Part shown: piece after piece, positions 45,178-54,240 of the stretch
How the letters are laid out: each line of letters opens with the position of its first letter
Numbering within the stretch: position 1 is the first letter of the stretch
DNA from: JASLEW01 sp035544875
GTDB lineage: Bacteria; Acidobacteriota; Thermoanaerobaculia; Multivoradales; UBA5704
DNA: 64,000 bases
Assembly (NCBI GenBank): GCA_035544875.1
Contig: DASZZP010000062.1
Location: forward strand, 62,001 to 126,000
Direction of reading: 5' to 3'
Notes under the pieces: model-generated
Told to the model about the DNA's origin: nothing
The model's database searches: none
The model's input: the letters and a program-made list of their open reading frames with translations, nothing else
Made by a program: the position numbers and the translations under genes

Positions 45178-46488
45178 TCAGCTCGGGTCTTCGAACTCGG
45201 ATACCGATCGCACCACGCTCTCGCTGGCGGCCAAGGTGAAGCGGCCGCCTTCGAACAGGCTCCGGAAGGCCTCGACCACGCGCGGGCAGAGCTGCGTGCC
45301 TGTGGCGTTCTGGATCTCCGCGGCGGCGCGCTCCGGCGACAGCCCCTGGCGGTAGGGGCGGCTGGTGGTCATGGCGTCGTAGGTGTCGGCCACCGCGATG
45401 ATGCGCGGCGCCAGCGGGATCTCCGGCGCGAGCAGCCCGTCCGGATAGCCGCGGCCGTCCATGCGCTCGTGGTGGCTGCGCACGCCGGGCAGGACGTGGG
45501 GGTTCGAGAGGTGCGAGACGATCTCGGCGCCATCGAGCGTGTGCCGCCGCATGATCTCGACCTCGCTCTGATCGAGCGGCGCCGGCTTGCCGAGGATCCG
45601 GTCGGGCACGCCGATCTTGCCGATGTCGTGCAGCGTCGCGGCGAGCCAGAGGTCGCGCAGGTCATCGCGGCCTAACCCGATCTCGGCGCCGAGCAGCATC
45701 GAGTATGCCACCACGCGCTGCACGTGCCCGCCGGTGTAGGGGTCCTTTTTTTCCAGCGTCTCGGCGAGCGCGGTCACCATGTTGAGGAACTGGCGCCGCT
45801 GCTCGGCGTAGAGCCGGGCGTTCTGCAGCGGATGGGCAAGGATGCCCGCGAACAGGCGCATGCGATGCAGGTCGTCCTCGGTGAAGCGCTCCCTGCCGAC
45901 CGGATTGAGCAGCTGGACGACGCCGATCACGCTGCCGTGGGCGATCAGCGGCACGGTCAGGATCGCCCGGGTCTGGAAGCTGTCGTGGGGGTCGCCGTGC
46001 CAGCGCGCGTCGGCGGCCACGTCGTTGACCACCTCGGCCACTCCCGAGCTGGCCACGCTGCCGACGATCCCCTGGCCGGTCGGCACCCGCAGGCCGCGGA
46101 TCCGGCCGGCCGCCCGCCCCCGCACCACCCGGAAGAACAGCTCCTTGCGCTCGTCGTCGAGCTCCCAGATCGAGCTCGTCTCGGCCCGGCAGACCCGCTC
46201 GGCGGTCTCCAGCGCCAGCTCCAGCACGGTCGGCAGATCGAGCGTCGCGGCGAGCTTGACGCCGATCTCGAGCAGCGTCTCGTACTCGGCGGCCTGCAGC
46301 TCGGCATGCCCCTTGGCCGCAGCTTTCGCCTGTTGCGGCACTTCCGGCAGGTCGGATCGGACCTCCGACCGGTTTGCCGCCCGGGCCTCCGGGTGCATCT
46401 CCGGGCCGGACGCCGGGGATGAAGCGTTCTGGGTCAGCTGATCCAGCGGGTTCTCGAGAGTCGCGGTCGGGGGTTCGCCCGGTCTCAT
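45178..46488 (-). CDS. GAF - HD-GYP cyclic-di-GMP phosphodiesterase-type response protein
   Basis: This 436-residue protein has a polar N-terminus, a GAF domain (about 75-225, LLEIGVKLAATLDLPTVLEL ... TVPLIAHGSVIGVVQLLNP) and an HD-GYP domain (about 240-420) with TGGHVQRV, HDIGKIGVPD, HHERMDGRGYPDGL and ADTYDAMTTSRPYR. The GYP and HD motifs are complete, so hydrolysis of c-di-GMP or a related cyclic dinucleotide is expected. ATG 46488 has GGAGGA about 9 nt upstream; an ATG 6 codons earlier lacks this. It is cytoplasmic and last in the porin-cupredoxin-kinase set, so it is a plausible output. Confidence 0.93.
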   Translation of the reverse strand: MRPGEPPTATLENPLDQLTQNASSPASGPEMHPEARAANRSEVRSDLPEVPQQAKAAAKGHAELQAAEYETLLEIGVKLAATLDLPTVLELALETAERVCRAETSSIWELDDERKELFFRVVRGRAAGRIRGLRVPTGQGIVGSVASSGVAEVVNDVAADARWHGDPHDSFQTRAILTVPLIAHGSVIGVVQLLNPVGRERFTEDDLHRMRLFAGILAHPLQNARLYAEQRRQFLNMVTALAETLEKKDPYTGGHVQRVVAYSMLLGAEIGLGRDDLRDLWLAATLHDIGKIGVPDRILGKPAPLDQSEVEIMRRHTLDGAEIVSHLSNPHVLPGVRSHHERMDGRGYPDGLLAPEIPLAPRIIAVADTYDAMTTSRPYRQGLSPERAAAEIQNATGTQLCPRVVEAFRSLFEGGRFTLAASESVVRSVSEFEDPS

Positions 46489-46519
46489 AGCTCTGGCTCC
46501 TCCCATCGTACGACCCGGC

Positions 46520-49180
46520 TCAGGCGCTCAGGCCTTCCAGCTCGTGCTGCAAGTCCTGGACCGAGCGGAAGCGCTCGTCGGGATTCTTGCGCAAGGAGCG
46601 CAAGATGGCGGCTTCGAGACCGGGCGGCACCTCCGGCCAGTGGCTGCTGAGCGGCGGCGGCTCGTCCTTGAGCTGCTTGATCATCACCTCCATCGCCGTC
46701 GGCGCGGGGAAGGGCAGGTGGCCGGTGAAGATCTCGTAGAGCACCAGGCCGACAGAGTAGATGTCGGCCCGGGTGTCGGCCTCGGCTCCCTGCAGCTGCT
46801 CGGGGGCGAGGTACTGCGGCGTGCCGACGATGAACCCGGCCCGGGTCTGTCCGTCGTCGTCGATGCGGGTGACCGGACGCGCGATTCCGAAATCCATCAG
46901 CTTGGCGTTGCCGGTCGGCTCGAGGATCAGGTTGGCCGGCTTGATGTCGCGGTGGATGACGCCGACCGCATGGGCGGCGCCCAGCCCGGCGCAGATCTGC
47001 TTGGCCAGCCGCAGGCCGGCCGAGTAAGGAAGGCGGTGCGACTGATCGAGCATGTAGCGCAGCGTGACGCCGCGCACGTACTCCATCGAGATGTAGGGAA
47101 CGCCGTCGATCTCGCCAAAGTCATAGGTGCGCACGACGTTGGGGTGAGTGATCTTGCGCGCCAGCTTGAGCTCGCTCTTCAGGCGGTCGAGCTGGCCACG
47201 ATCGCCCCACAGGTCGCGGCGCAGCATCTTCAGGGCGACGAGGTCGTCGAGCTCGCGGTCGCGCGCCTTGTAGACCACTCCCATGCCGCCCGAGCCGAGC
47301 ACCGAGAGGACCTGGAAGCGGTGCCCCATGATGGCGCCGTGCGGGATGCCGGAGAGGGTCAAGACGGCAGACTGGTCGATCTCGCCGCCGGACGTGCCGT
47401 CGTGCGCCAGGCGCGCTTCGCCTCCCGGCGTCGGCTCGAGGTTTGCCAGACGCGACGCGATCTCGGGATCGAGCACGTAGAGCGGTTGCGGGGTCACCAG
47501 GCCGCGCCGCGGCGCCAGGAGGTAGCCGGCGCGCTGGAATTGCTCCTTGAGCTCTTCATAGACGTCGCGCGACAGCACGATGTCGCCGGAAGTCGCCTCG
47601 CGCAGCAGGCTCTCGAGCTGCTGCACCGGCTGGCCCACCAGGCCGAGCTCAGACTGCTCGCCCCAGGTCACCGGCCCGGCAACCACCTGGCCGCCGGCAA
47701 TCGCGATCGCCGGGGCCTCAATGCCGTCCCTCCAAGCCGCGTAGAGCTGAAGGATCTTCGCCGCCGCGGCCAGCGGCGCGAGCGAGCGCCGGTTGCGATC
47801 GAAACGCACCAGCACCCGATGGCCGACCAGCGCCTGAATCTCGCCGCCCGCGGCGCCGACCGTGCTCTCCACGTAGACCATGGCGGCGCCCAGCTGGTCG
47901 AGGGTCTTCTGGGGATCGGCTTCGAGCGCCTGCCGGGCGTAGCCGCGCAGCTCGATGCCCATGAGCAACACCTGGCGGAGCTGCGCGGCGCCCAGCAGGG
48001 TGCGCATCGGCGCCGGCTCGGGCAGGTTGCGCGACAGCTCGGTGACGAAGGTTTCCATGTCCCGCTTCTCGCGCAGGTCGGAGAGCAGCTCGTCGAAAGC
48101 GCGGGCCAGCTTGCCCACCTCGTCGGGGCGGTCGGCGGCGATTCGCTGATCATAGTTGCCCTGCCGCGCAGCTTCGGTGGCGGCCACCAGGCGGCGCACC
48201 GGCCCCAAGGTGCGGCGGGTGAAGGCGAACGAGAGCAGCGGAGCGAACAGCACCGCGGCGAGGCCCGAGAGCAGCAGCACCTGCTCGATCCGCCTGTAGG
48301 CGGCGAGCGAGGCGCCGAGCGAGGCCAGCGCCACCGTGCCCCCGACCGGCTTGCCGGAGCCGTCCCGCAGCGGCGACGACAGGGCCAGCCACGGCTCGCC
48401 GTCGAGCGACAGCTCGGTCTCGCGCATCGGCTGGCCGGCGCGCAGGGCGCGCGACAGCCCCAGCTCGCGCCCCGCGAGGGCCGCGCCGAGGCTCTGCTGC
48501 AAACCGGCCGGCAGGGTGCTGGCAGCGACCACCGGCCCGGCGACGTCATTGGCAACGAAGGCGACGTCGCTGCCGGAGACCGCGCTGACCTCCTTGGCCG
48601 AGAGCTCGTTGATCCCGAAGCCGGCGGCCATGAAGCCGATGAGGTCGAAACCCTTGGCGATCGGCACCGCCACCGCGTAATAGAGCCGGTTGCCTTCCCG
48701 CCAGACCCCGTTGGCCTCCTTCAGGTCGCGGATCGCCTCCCTGATCAGCGGCCGCTGCGACAGGTCCTGGCCGGAGGCGCTCGGGATGTCGGTGCGCGCG
48801 ACGACCTTGCCGGAGGTGTCGAGCACGATCGCGAAGTCGAAGGCGAGATCGCTGCGGCGGGTGGTCAGGAGATCGAGGATCGAGCGTACGTCCCTGTCTC
48901 TCGCCGCCTCGGCGAGGTAGGCGTCCAGGTGGGGGTCGGCCGTGAACAGCTTGCACATCAGTTTGAGCTGTTCGTAGCGCAGGTTCTGGAAGCTCTGTTG
49001 CGCCGAAGCGCTGCTCTCGAGCGAGCGGCGCGCCGCGTTGGTGGCGATTCCCCGGATCAGCACCGAGGTCACGGCGACCGCCACCCCCACCGCGAGGGCG
49101 GTCAGCAGCGACGTCACCAGGAAGACCCGGGTCCCGAGCGACGGAACGAAGTGGCGCTTAGCGCTTTTGGTATCGGTCAC
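46520..49180 (-). CDS. Sensor Ser/Thr protein kinase: CACHE-HAMP-cyclase-like-kinase
   Basis: This 886-residue membrane protein has TM1 (19-43), a periplasmic double-CACHE-like region (about 44-295), TM2 (300-320), HAMP (320-375), a class III cyclase-like domain (about 400-560) and a C-terminal Hanks kinase (620-880). The kinase has GSGGMG (629-634), Lys651, HRDIKPAN (Asp745), DFG (763-765) and GTPQYLAPEQ, so it should be active. In the cyclase-like domain GDG is VGH (452-454) and the first metal Asp position reads GIELRGY, so catalysis is doubtful. The GTG at 49180 overlaps the cupredoxin gene by 23 nt. External ligand and kinase targets are unknown. Confidence 0.92.
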   Translation of the reverse strand: MTDTKSAKRHFVPSLGTRVFLVTSLLTALAVGVAVAVTSVLIRGIATNAARRSLESSASAQQSFQNLRYEQLKLMCKLFTADPHLDAYLAEAARDRDVRSILDLLTTRRSDLAFDFAIVLDTSGKVVARTDIPSASGQDLSQRPLIREAIRDLKEANGVWREGNRLYYAVAVPIAKGFDLIGFMAAGFGINELSAKEVSAVSGSDVAFVANDVAGPVVAASTLPAGLQQSLGAALAGRELGLSRALRAGQPMRETELSLDGEPWLALSSPLRDGSGKPVGGTVALASLGASLAAYRRIEQVLLLSGLAAVLFAPLLSFAFTRRTLGPVRRLVAATEAARQGNYDQRIAADRPDEVGKLARAFDELLSDLREKRDMETFVTELSRNLPEPAPMRTLLGAAQLRQVLLMGIELRGYARQALEADPQKTLDQLGAAMVYVESTVGAAGGEIQALVGHRVLVRFDRNRRSLAPLAAAAKILQLYAAWRDGIEAPAIAIAGGQVVAGPVTWGEQSELGLVGQPVQQLESLLREATSGDIVLSRDVYEELKEQFQRAGYLLAPRRGLVTPQPLYVLDPEIASRLANLEPTPGGEARLAHDGTSGGEIDQSAVLTLSGIPHGAIMGHRFQVLSVLGSGGMGVVYKARDRELDDLVALKMLRRDLWGDRGQLDRLKSELKLARKITHPNVVRTYDFGEIDGVPYISMEYVRGVTLRYMLDQSHRLPYSAGLRLAKQICAGLGAAHAVGVIHRDIKPANLILEPTGNAKLMDFGIARPVTRIDDDGQTRAGFIVGTPQYLAPEQLQGAEADTRADIYSVGLVLYEIFTGHLPFPAPTAMEVMIKQLKDEPPPLSSHWPEVPPGLEAAILRSLRKNPDERFRSVQDLQHELEGLSA

Positions 49181-50087
49181 GGCCCAGCTGATAGTAGGAC
49201 TCGCCCACCTTGTTGAGATGGGGCGGCAGCAGCGGGCGCACCACCACCGGCCGCGGCCTGAGCTGCGCCGCGGCGGGCAGCGTGACCGGCGCAGTCCACA
49301 CCTCCGTCTGCTCGTGCCAGACGTTCAGCCGGCCCGGCCCCTTGGGCAGGCCGCGCAGCGCGAACGAGCCGTCGGCGGCGGGCGCGGTGTAGTAGGGCGT
49401 TTCGAGCACCAGGATGTAGGCCACCATGTTCTGGTGGACGTTGCAGTAAACCCGGACCAGGCCAGGCAACTCGAAGCGCTTCTCCTTGCCCGGCCCCTGG
49501 CGGTAGAGGCCGAGGTCGAACTGGTTGCCGCCCGAGACCGAGAAGACGTTGTGCAGGATCGGGTCCTCGTTGGGAAAGATCACCCGGCTGCCGCGTGGCA
49601 GCGCCAGGATCAACGGCTCGAACTCCTTGTGCCGCGTCACCATCTTGAACGGGGTTTCGGGTGGGCGCATCGCACGGCTCGGCACCGCCGGCTCGAAGTA
49701 GACCACCGCATGGCTCGGATCGCTTCCCCGTGCCGCGCTCTTGCCGTCCTTGCCCACCAGCTCGATCCGTCCACGCAGCTCGTCGGCTCTCGGCGCTCCC
49801 GCCGCCGCGGCGCCGGCCACGCCAGTGCCGGTTGCCGCCTCGGGCGCCGAGCTTGCCGGCGCCGGCGCGGCGACCGGGGACGGCCCGCTCCTGGGCGTGG
49901 CGGAGGCCGCCGGCGACGATGTGGCGGGGGTGGCGGGGGCGGGGGGCGCGGGCTCGACCGCGAAGAGCGCCGGTAACAACCGGAGAGCCGGCAGCGGCGA
50001 GCTCGCCAGGAGCAGGGCAAGCGCGGCGAGCAGGCCGAGCGCGGGTAAGACGGCGCTCCTTCTCCCGCTGCGGCTTCTCGCCTTCAT
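49158..50087 (-). CDS. Exported cupredoxin-domain protein (methylamine-utilisation-like)
   Basis: This 309-residue protein has a signal/anchor (about 12-45), an Ala/Pro-rich linker to about 100, and a cupredoxin domain with a complete type 1 copper set: His179 (PILHNVFS), Cys215, His218 and Met221 (YCNVHQNMVAYI). A small carboxypeptidase-regulatory-like unit follows (ADGSFALRGLPKGPGRLNVW). Copper binding and periplasmic electron transfer or copper sensing are expected from the ligands; the partner is unknown. ATG 50087 is 22 bp downstream of the porin-like gene and the end overlaps the kinase start, so the genes are co-translated. Confidence 0.88.
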   Translation of the reverse strand: MKARSRSGRRSAVLPALGLLAALALLLASSPLPALRLLPALFAVEPAPPAPATPATSSPAASATPRSGPSPVAAPAPASSAPEAATGTGVAGAAAAGAPRADELRGRIELVGKDGKSAARGSDPSHAVVYFEPAVPSRAMRPPETPFKMVTRHKEFEPLILALPRGSRVIFPNEDPILHNVFSVSGGNQFDLGLYRQGPGKEKRFELPGLVRVYCNVHQNMVAYILVLETPYYTAPAADGSFALRGLPKGPGRLNVWHEQTEVWTAPVTLPAAAQLRPRPVVVRPLLPPHLNKVGESYYQLGRDRYQKR

Positions 50088-50108
50088 GACGGTGATTTCT
50101 CGCGCGAT

Positions 50109-51593
50109 CTATACGCGCCAGCGCAAGGTGGTCAGGAATTCGTTGTCGTGCGCCTTGGCCCCGGAACCCAGGGTGAAAGTGTTGTCGGCGTACTCCAGCG
50201 TCAGGTCGATGCCGGCGAGCACACCGACGCGCAGGCCGCCGTCGAGCTTGTACCAGTTCCAGGCAAAGCTCGGCGCCGGCGTCGGCAGCGAGTTCTTGAA
50301 CCGGTTGTCGAGGCGCGAGTAGCGCACGGCGGGGGCGATGAAGCTGAACAGCTGCTGGCCGCCGACCGCCAGCGCCAGCGGCAGCTCGAAACGATAGGCC
50401 AGCTCGCCCTCGTAGCCCCTGCGCGGCAGGCCGGCGAGCTTCTGGTCGACGAACTGGCCGAACAGCGACAGATCGCCCAGGTAGAGCCAGAGGTTTCCTC
50501 CCGCCTCCTGCTTGCGGCGGTTGGTGATCGGCAGCGACGTGTGCCCCGGGATCGGGGTGTTGAAGATCTCCAGATCGCCGCCGTAGAAAGTCCCCTCGAG
50601 CTCGAGCTTGTCGGCCAAGCTGCGCCGGCGGCCCCAGACCAGCAGGTCGATGCCGTTGCGGCCGGTCTCGTCGCCCAGGCGCAGCCCCACGCCCGCGCCG
50701 AGCTGCGGGTGACCAAGGTTGTAGTCGTTGACGTGGGTGTCGTAGAGGATGTCGATACCGGTATGGAGGGTGGGGTTGGGGTGGCTCTGCAACAGCACGG
50801 GCGTCCCGTTGTCGCCGGCCAGGGCGTTGGGGTCGCGCAGGAAGACCGGGTTGCCGGCGGTCTCGGAGACCTTGAGGTAGACGTTGCGGCCAAGGTCGAT
50901 TCCAACCTCCGCGCCGACGTCCTCGAAGCGGTTGAAGGCGGTCGAGACCAGCCCGTAGCTCTCCAGGTGGCGGTCGTTCTGGCGCTCGAACTTGGGGAAC
51001 TTGCCAGCCTTCACGTAGAGGCCGCTGCCCTTGGCGGACATCGCCGGCAGCGTCTGGCGCCCGAAGAGCAGCCAGACCTCGCTGACCTCGAACTTCTTGT
51101 CGGTCGAGGTCGGATTGCGGTAGTAGAGGTTGATGAAATCGACCTTGAGGTGGGCCTTGACCGCCTCGCCCCAGCGCGCGTCGCCGAGCAGCGTCAGGTT
51201 CGAGACCTCGAGGTGGGAGCCGGGGTTGACGGTCTCCTCGAAGCCGCGAGTCTGGCCCACCGGCAGCTGATCGGGAGTGAAGGGGAAGGGGACCGCAAAG
51301 CGGTTGTCCTCGCTTTGCCGGAAGTTGGCCTTGACCTCGAGACCGAACTTGAGATGGGGCACCAGGCCCCCGGCGGCAGCCTCCTCGCCTGCCGGCGCCG
51401 GCGGCGGCGTCTCGGCCGGCTGCGCAGCCTCGGCCCCGCTCAGCTGTCGCCAGCTGAGCGGTCGCTCCGTCGCCGATGTCGCAGTCAGGGCGGCCGCCGT
51501 CGCCGCCAGGGCGGCCGAGGGCGCGGTCAGGCCGAGCGCGGACACTGCTAGAAGAAGGTAGGACCCCGCGCAAAACCGCTCTGGCGCTGCCAT
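50109..51593 (-). CDS. Outer-membrane porin-like beta-barrel protein
   Basis: This 494-residue protein has a signal peptide (about 1-32, ending SAALAA), a short Ala/Pro linker and then alternating hydrophobic/polar strands with aromatic ends (HLKFGLEVKANFRQ, AHLKVDFINLYYRN, GLYVKAGKFPKFER, GGLRVGVLAGIDLTLEYADN). It ends in FLTTLRWRV, as expected for a barrel whose last strand inserts into the outer membrane. I recognise no named family; phosphate-selective porin-like proteins are similar in style. ATG 51593 has GGAGGA upstream. It heads the operon with the cupredoxin, kinase and HD-GYP genes. Confidence 0.82.
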   Translation of the reverse strand: MAAPERFCAGSYLLLAVSALGLTAPSAALAATAAALTATSATERPLSWRQLSGAEAAQPAETPPPAPAGEEAAAGGLVPHLKFGLEVKANFRQSEDNRFAVPFPFTPDQLPVGQTRGFEETVNPGSHLEVSNLTLLGDARWGEAVKAHLKVDFINLYYRNPTSTDKKFEVSEVWLLFGRQTLPAMSAKGSGLYVKAGKFPKFERQNDRHLESYGLVSTAFNRFEDVGAEVGIDLGRNVYLKVSETAGNPVFLRDPNALAGDNGTPVLLQSHPNPTLHTGIDILYDTHVNDYNLGHPQLGAGVGLRLGDETGRNGIDLLVWGRRRSLADKLELEGTFYGGDLEIFNTPIPGHTSLPITNRRKQEAGGNLWLYLGDLSLFGQFVDQKLAGLPRRGYEGELAYRFELPLALAVGGQQLFSFIAPAVRYSRLDNRFKNSLPTPAPSFAWNWYKLDGGLRVGVLAGIDLTLEYADNTFTLGSGAKAHDNEFLTTLRWRV

Positions 51594-51736
51594 CAGCCTG
51601 CCTCCTCCGGACACACCAATACCAAGAGACGGGCAGTAGCTTAGTGCGTAACCTGGATTCAGTAAAGGACTTCTCGGTTGTGGGAGAATCAGGCCCGTTT
51701 GCCTCTTCGCACCCTCGACCGCGCCCCGGAGAAGCT

Positions 51737-52228
51737 TTGATCTCGTCCCAGGAATTCCGCAATGCCCTGCGCCACTTCCCCGCCGGAGTCACGGTGGTGA
51801 CTATCCGGCTCGGGGAGGAGGTGCACGGCCTGACGGTCTCCGCGTTCGCCTCGGTTTCGGCGGAGCCGCCTCTCGTCGTCACCGTCATCGATCACCAACA
51901 CAAGGCCTACACGATGCTGCAGGAGGCGGACGCGGTGTTCGCGGTCAACATCCTGCGCGAAGACCAGGCGATGATGTCGGAGCGCTTCGCCTGGCTCAAA
52001 GACGGCGACCGGTTCGCCGCCGGCCGCTGGGGGGCCGCGGTCACCGGCGCCCCCATCCTGCTCGACGCCCTCGCCTGGCTCGACTGCCGCGTGCACAGCC
52101 GCTATCCGGCCGGCACCCACCACCTCTACGTCGGCGAGGTGGTGGCGAGCGGCGTCCCCACGCCCGAGGAGCCGCCGCTCATCTACTGGAACCGGACCTA
52201 CCGGCGGCTGCAAGTCGATCCCGGCTGA
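51737..52228 (+). CDS. Flavin reductase-like domain protein
   Basis: This protein of about 163 residues matches the flavin reductase-like (PF01613-type) FMN-binding fold: FRNALRHFPAGVTVVTIRLG, GLTVSAFASVSAEPPLVVTV, FAVNILREDQAMMSERFA, WLDCRVHSRYPAGTHHLYVG and PLIYWNRTYRRL. Members reduce FMN or FAD with NAD(P)H, often for a partner monooxygenase; none is adjacent. TTG 51737 just after GGAGAAG is preferred; the frame is open further upstream with an in-frame GTG in less conserved sequence. It is divergent from the porin-like gene. Confidence 0.88.
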   Translation: MISSQEFRNALRHFPAGVTVVTIRLGEEVHGLTVSAFASVSAEPPLVVTVIDHQHKAYTMLQEADAVFAVNILREDQAMMSERFAWLKDGDRFAAGRWGAAVTGAPILLDALAWLDCRVHSRYPAGTHHLYVGEVVASGVPTPEEPPLIYWNRTYRRLQVDPG

Positions 52229-52365
52229 GGAGGCGCGGAGGCGCGGCGCCGGCGCTCCGGGAGAGGGCACGGAACCCCGCCCACAGCACCAACCCCAAGG
52301 CGCCGCAGCCAGTCCACTGCGCCGCTTCGACAGTCGCGGCACCCGGATGGCAGAATAGGAGCACG

Positions 52366-54189
52366 ATGCGAGGCTTGCCGCTTGTGGCTCTGGCGCTGCT
52401 GGTGATCGGCGTTGCCGGAGGACTGGCGCGCGGGTCCCAGCCCGCTATTGATTGGGCGCGCGGGTCCCAACCCGCTATTGATTGGGCGCGCGGGTCCCAA
52501 CCCGCGCTTCAGGGGGCGCCCGGACCCCGACCCGCGGTGCGCCCTGAGCTTGGCCAGGTCGACTTCCCCACCTCCGGCGCGGCGGATGCCCAGGGCGATT
52601 TCTTGACCGGCGTCTTGCTGCTCCACAGTTTCGAGTACGACGACGCCGCAGCTGCTTTTCGCGCGGCCGAGAAGCGCGACCCCGGGTTCGCGATGGCCTA
52701 CTGGGGCGAGGCCATGTCCTCCAACCACCCGATCTGGCACGAGCTGGACGCCGATTCCGCCCGCGCCGCTCTCGGGCGGCTGGCGCCCACCCCGGAGGCC
52801 CGGCTGGCGCGAGCTCCCAGCGAGCGCGAGAAGGGCTACCTGCGGGCGGTCGAGGCCCTCTTCGGCAGCGGCAAGGGCGGCGACAAGGCGAGTCGCGACC
52901 GCGACTACGCGGCCGCGATGCGGCGGCTGCATGAAGCCTTTCCCGACGACCTCGAAGCGGCAAGCTTCTACGCTCTTGCCCTGCTCGGCAGCTGCGAGAA
53001 CGGGCGCGACATCCCCACCTACATGCAGGCCGCCGCCGTGGTCGAGGAGGTCTTCGCCAGGAACCCGCGCCACCCGGGCGCTGCCCACTACCTCATCCAC
53101 GCCTATGACGATCCGGTCCACGCTCCGCTCGGCCTGCGGGCGGCCCGGGCCTATGCGCAGATCGCCCCGGCCGCGGCCCATGCCTTGCACATGCCTTCGC
53201 ACATCTTCCTGGCGCTCGGGATGTGGGACGAGACCGCGGCCGCCAACGAAGCCTCGTGGGCGGCTTCGGACGAGCGGCGCAATCGCCTCCACCTGGCGCT
53301 CGAGGAGCGCGGATATCACGCGCTGCAGTGGCTGGCTTACGCCTACTTGCAGCAGGGTCGCTTCCGGCAGGCCCAGGAGCTGCTCGCCACCATGGAGCGC
53401 GACACCGCGCAGACCGGATCGCGCCGCACCCGCAGCCACCTGGCGCTGATGAGCGCCACGCACCTGGTCGAGACCCGCCCCTGGCTCGCCGTGTCCGGTC
53501 CTCCCAAGATCGACCTGAGCCGCTCCGACCTCGCCGTCGAGGTCGCGGCCGGCGCTTACTTCACGCGCGGCCTCGCCGCCTTGGGCTTCGGCGGTCCCGA
53601 TGGAGAGGCGGCGGCCCGCTTGCAGCTGCAGTCGCTCACTGCCCTGCTGGCTCCGGGAGCGGCGGCTGGCATCAGGCCCGCCGGCCCCGCCGGCCATTCG
53701 GCTCATGCCTCGCCGGCCAGCCTGGGAGGGAGCAGCCAGTCGGCCGGGCCGAACGGCCTGGATCAGGGGGTCGAAGCGGCGCGTATCATGCGCGACCAGC
53801 TCGACGCGCTGCTGCAGCTCGCCGCCGGCCAGCATGCCGCGGCGGTGAACCTGCTCGACTCGGCGGCCAGGGCCGAGGATGCGATGCGTCTCGACTTCGG
53901 TCCGCCGGTCGTGGTCAAGCCGTCTCATGAGCTGGCCGGCGAGGTCTTGCTCGGTCTCGGCCGCGCCGCCGACGCCCGCCGGCACTTCGAGCAGGCACTC
54001 GCCCGCGCTCCCCGCCGGTCGCTCTCCTTGCTCGGCCTGGCCCGCGCCGCCGCCCGCTCGGGTGACGGCGCCGCCGCCCGCCAGGCCTACGCCGAGCTGC
54101 GGCGCAACTGGCGCCGGGCCGACCCCGACCTCGCGGAGCAGAACGAGGTCGCCGCTGGCGCCGGTGCGCCCGTCGCCGTCGAACGCTGA
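52366..54189 (+). CDS. Exported TPR-repeat protein with N-terminal minisatellite
   Basis: This 607-residue protein has a signal peptide (about 1-22), then 2.5 copies of ARGSQPAIDW encoded by 30-bp tandem repeats, then helical TPR-type repeats (TGVLLLHSFEYDDAAAAFRA, MAYWGEAMSSNHPIWHELDA, PRHPGAAHYLIHAYDDPVHA, HALHMPSHIFLALGMWDETA, YLQQGRFRQAQELLATMERD). The AHYLIHAYDDP and HMPSHIF blocks are typical of a widespread family of uncharacterised secreted TPR proteins. A Gly/Ala/Ser-rich linker (about 430-460) splits the domain. ATG 52366 has GGAGCACG upstream. Function unknown; periplasmic protein interaction is likely. Confidence 0.86.
   Translation: MRGLPLVALALLVIGVAGGLARGSQPAIDWARGSQPAIDWARGSQPALQGAPGPRPAVRPELGQVDFPTSGAADAQGDFLTGVLLLHSFEYDDAAAAFRAAEKRDPGFAMAYWGEAMSSNHPIWHELDADSARAALGRLAPTPEARLARAPSEREKGYLRAVEALFGSGKGGDKASRDRDYAAAMRRLHEAFPDDLEAASFYALALLGSCENGRDIPTYMQAAAVVEEVFARNPRHPGAAHYLIHAYDDPVHAPLGLRAARAYAQIAPAAAHALHMPSHIFLALGMWDETAAANEASWAASDERRNRLHLALEERGYHALQWLAYAYLQQGRFRQAQELLATMERDTAQTGSRRTRSHLALMSATHLVETRPWLAVSGPPKIDLSRSDLAVEVAAGAYFTRGLAALGFGGPDGEAAARLQLQSLTALLAPGAAAGIRPAGPAGHSAHASPASLGGSSQSAGPNGLDQGVEAARIMRDQLDALLQLAAGQHAAAVNLLDSAARAEDAMRLDFGPPVVVKPSHELAGEVLLGLGRAADARRHFEQALARAPRRSLSLLGLARAAARSGDGAAARQAYAELRRNWRRADPDLAEQNEVAAGAGAPVAVER
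52425..52514 (+). repeat. 30-bp minisatellite within the TPR gene
   Basis: The unit GGCGCGCGGGTCCCA-CCCGCTATTGATTG repeats at 52425, 52455 and 52485 (third copy diverges after about 20 bp), with one A/G difference between the first two. Each unit holds the inverted repeat CGGGT-CCCA-ACCCG; in the third copy this extends to an 8-bp stem. The 30-bp period keeps the reading frame. Confidence 0.9.
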
Positions 54190-54240
54190 TTCCCGCATGC
54201 GGAAACGCATCGTCGTGCTGACCGTGGCGTCCTTGCGCCG

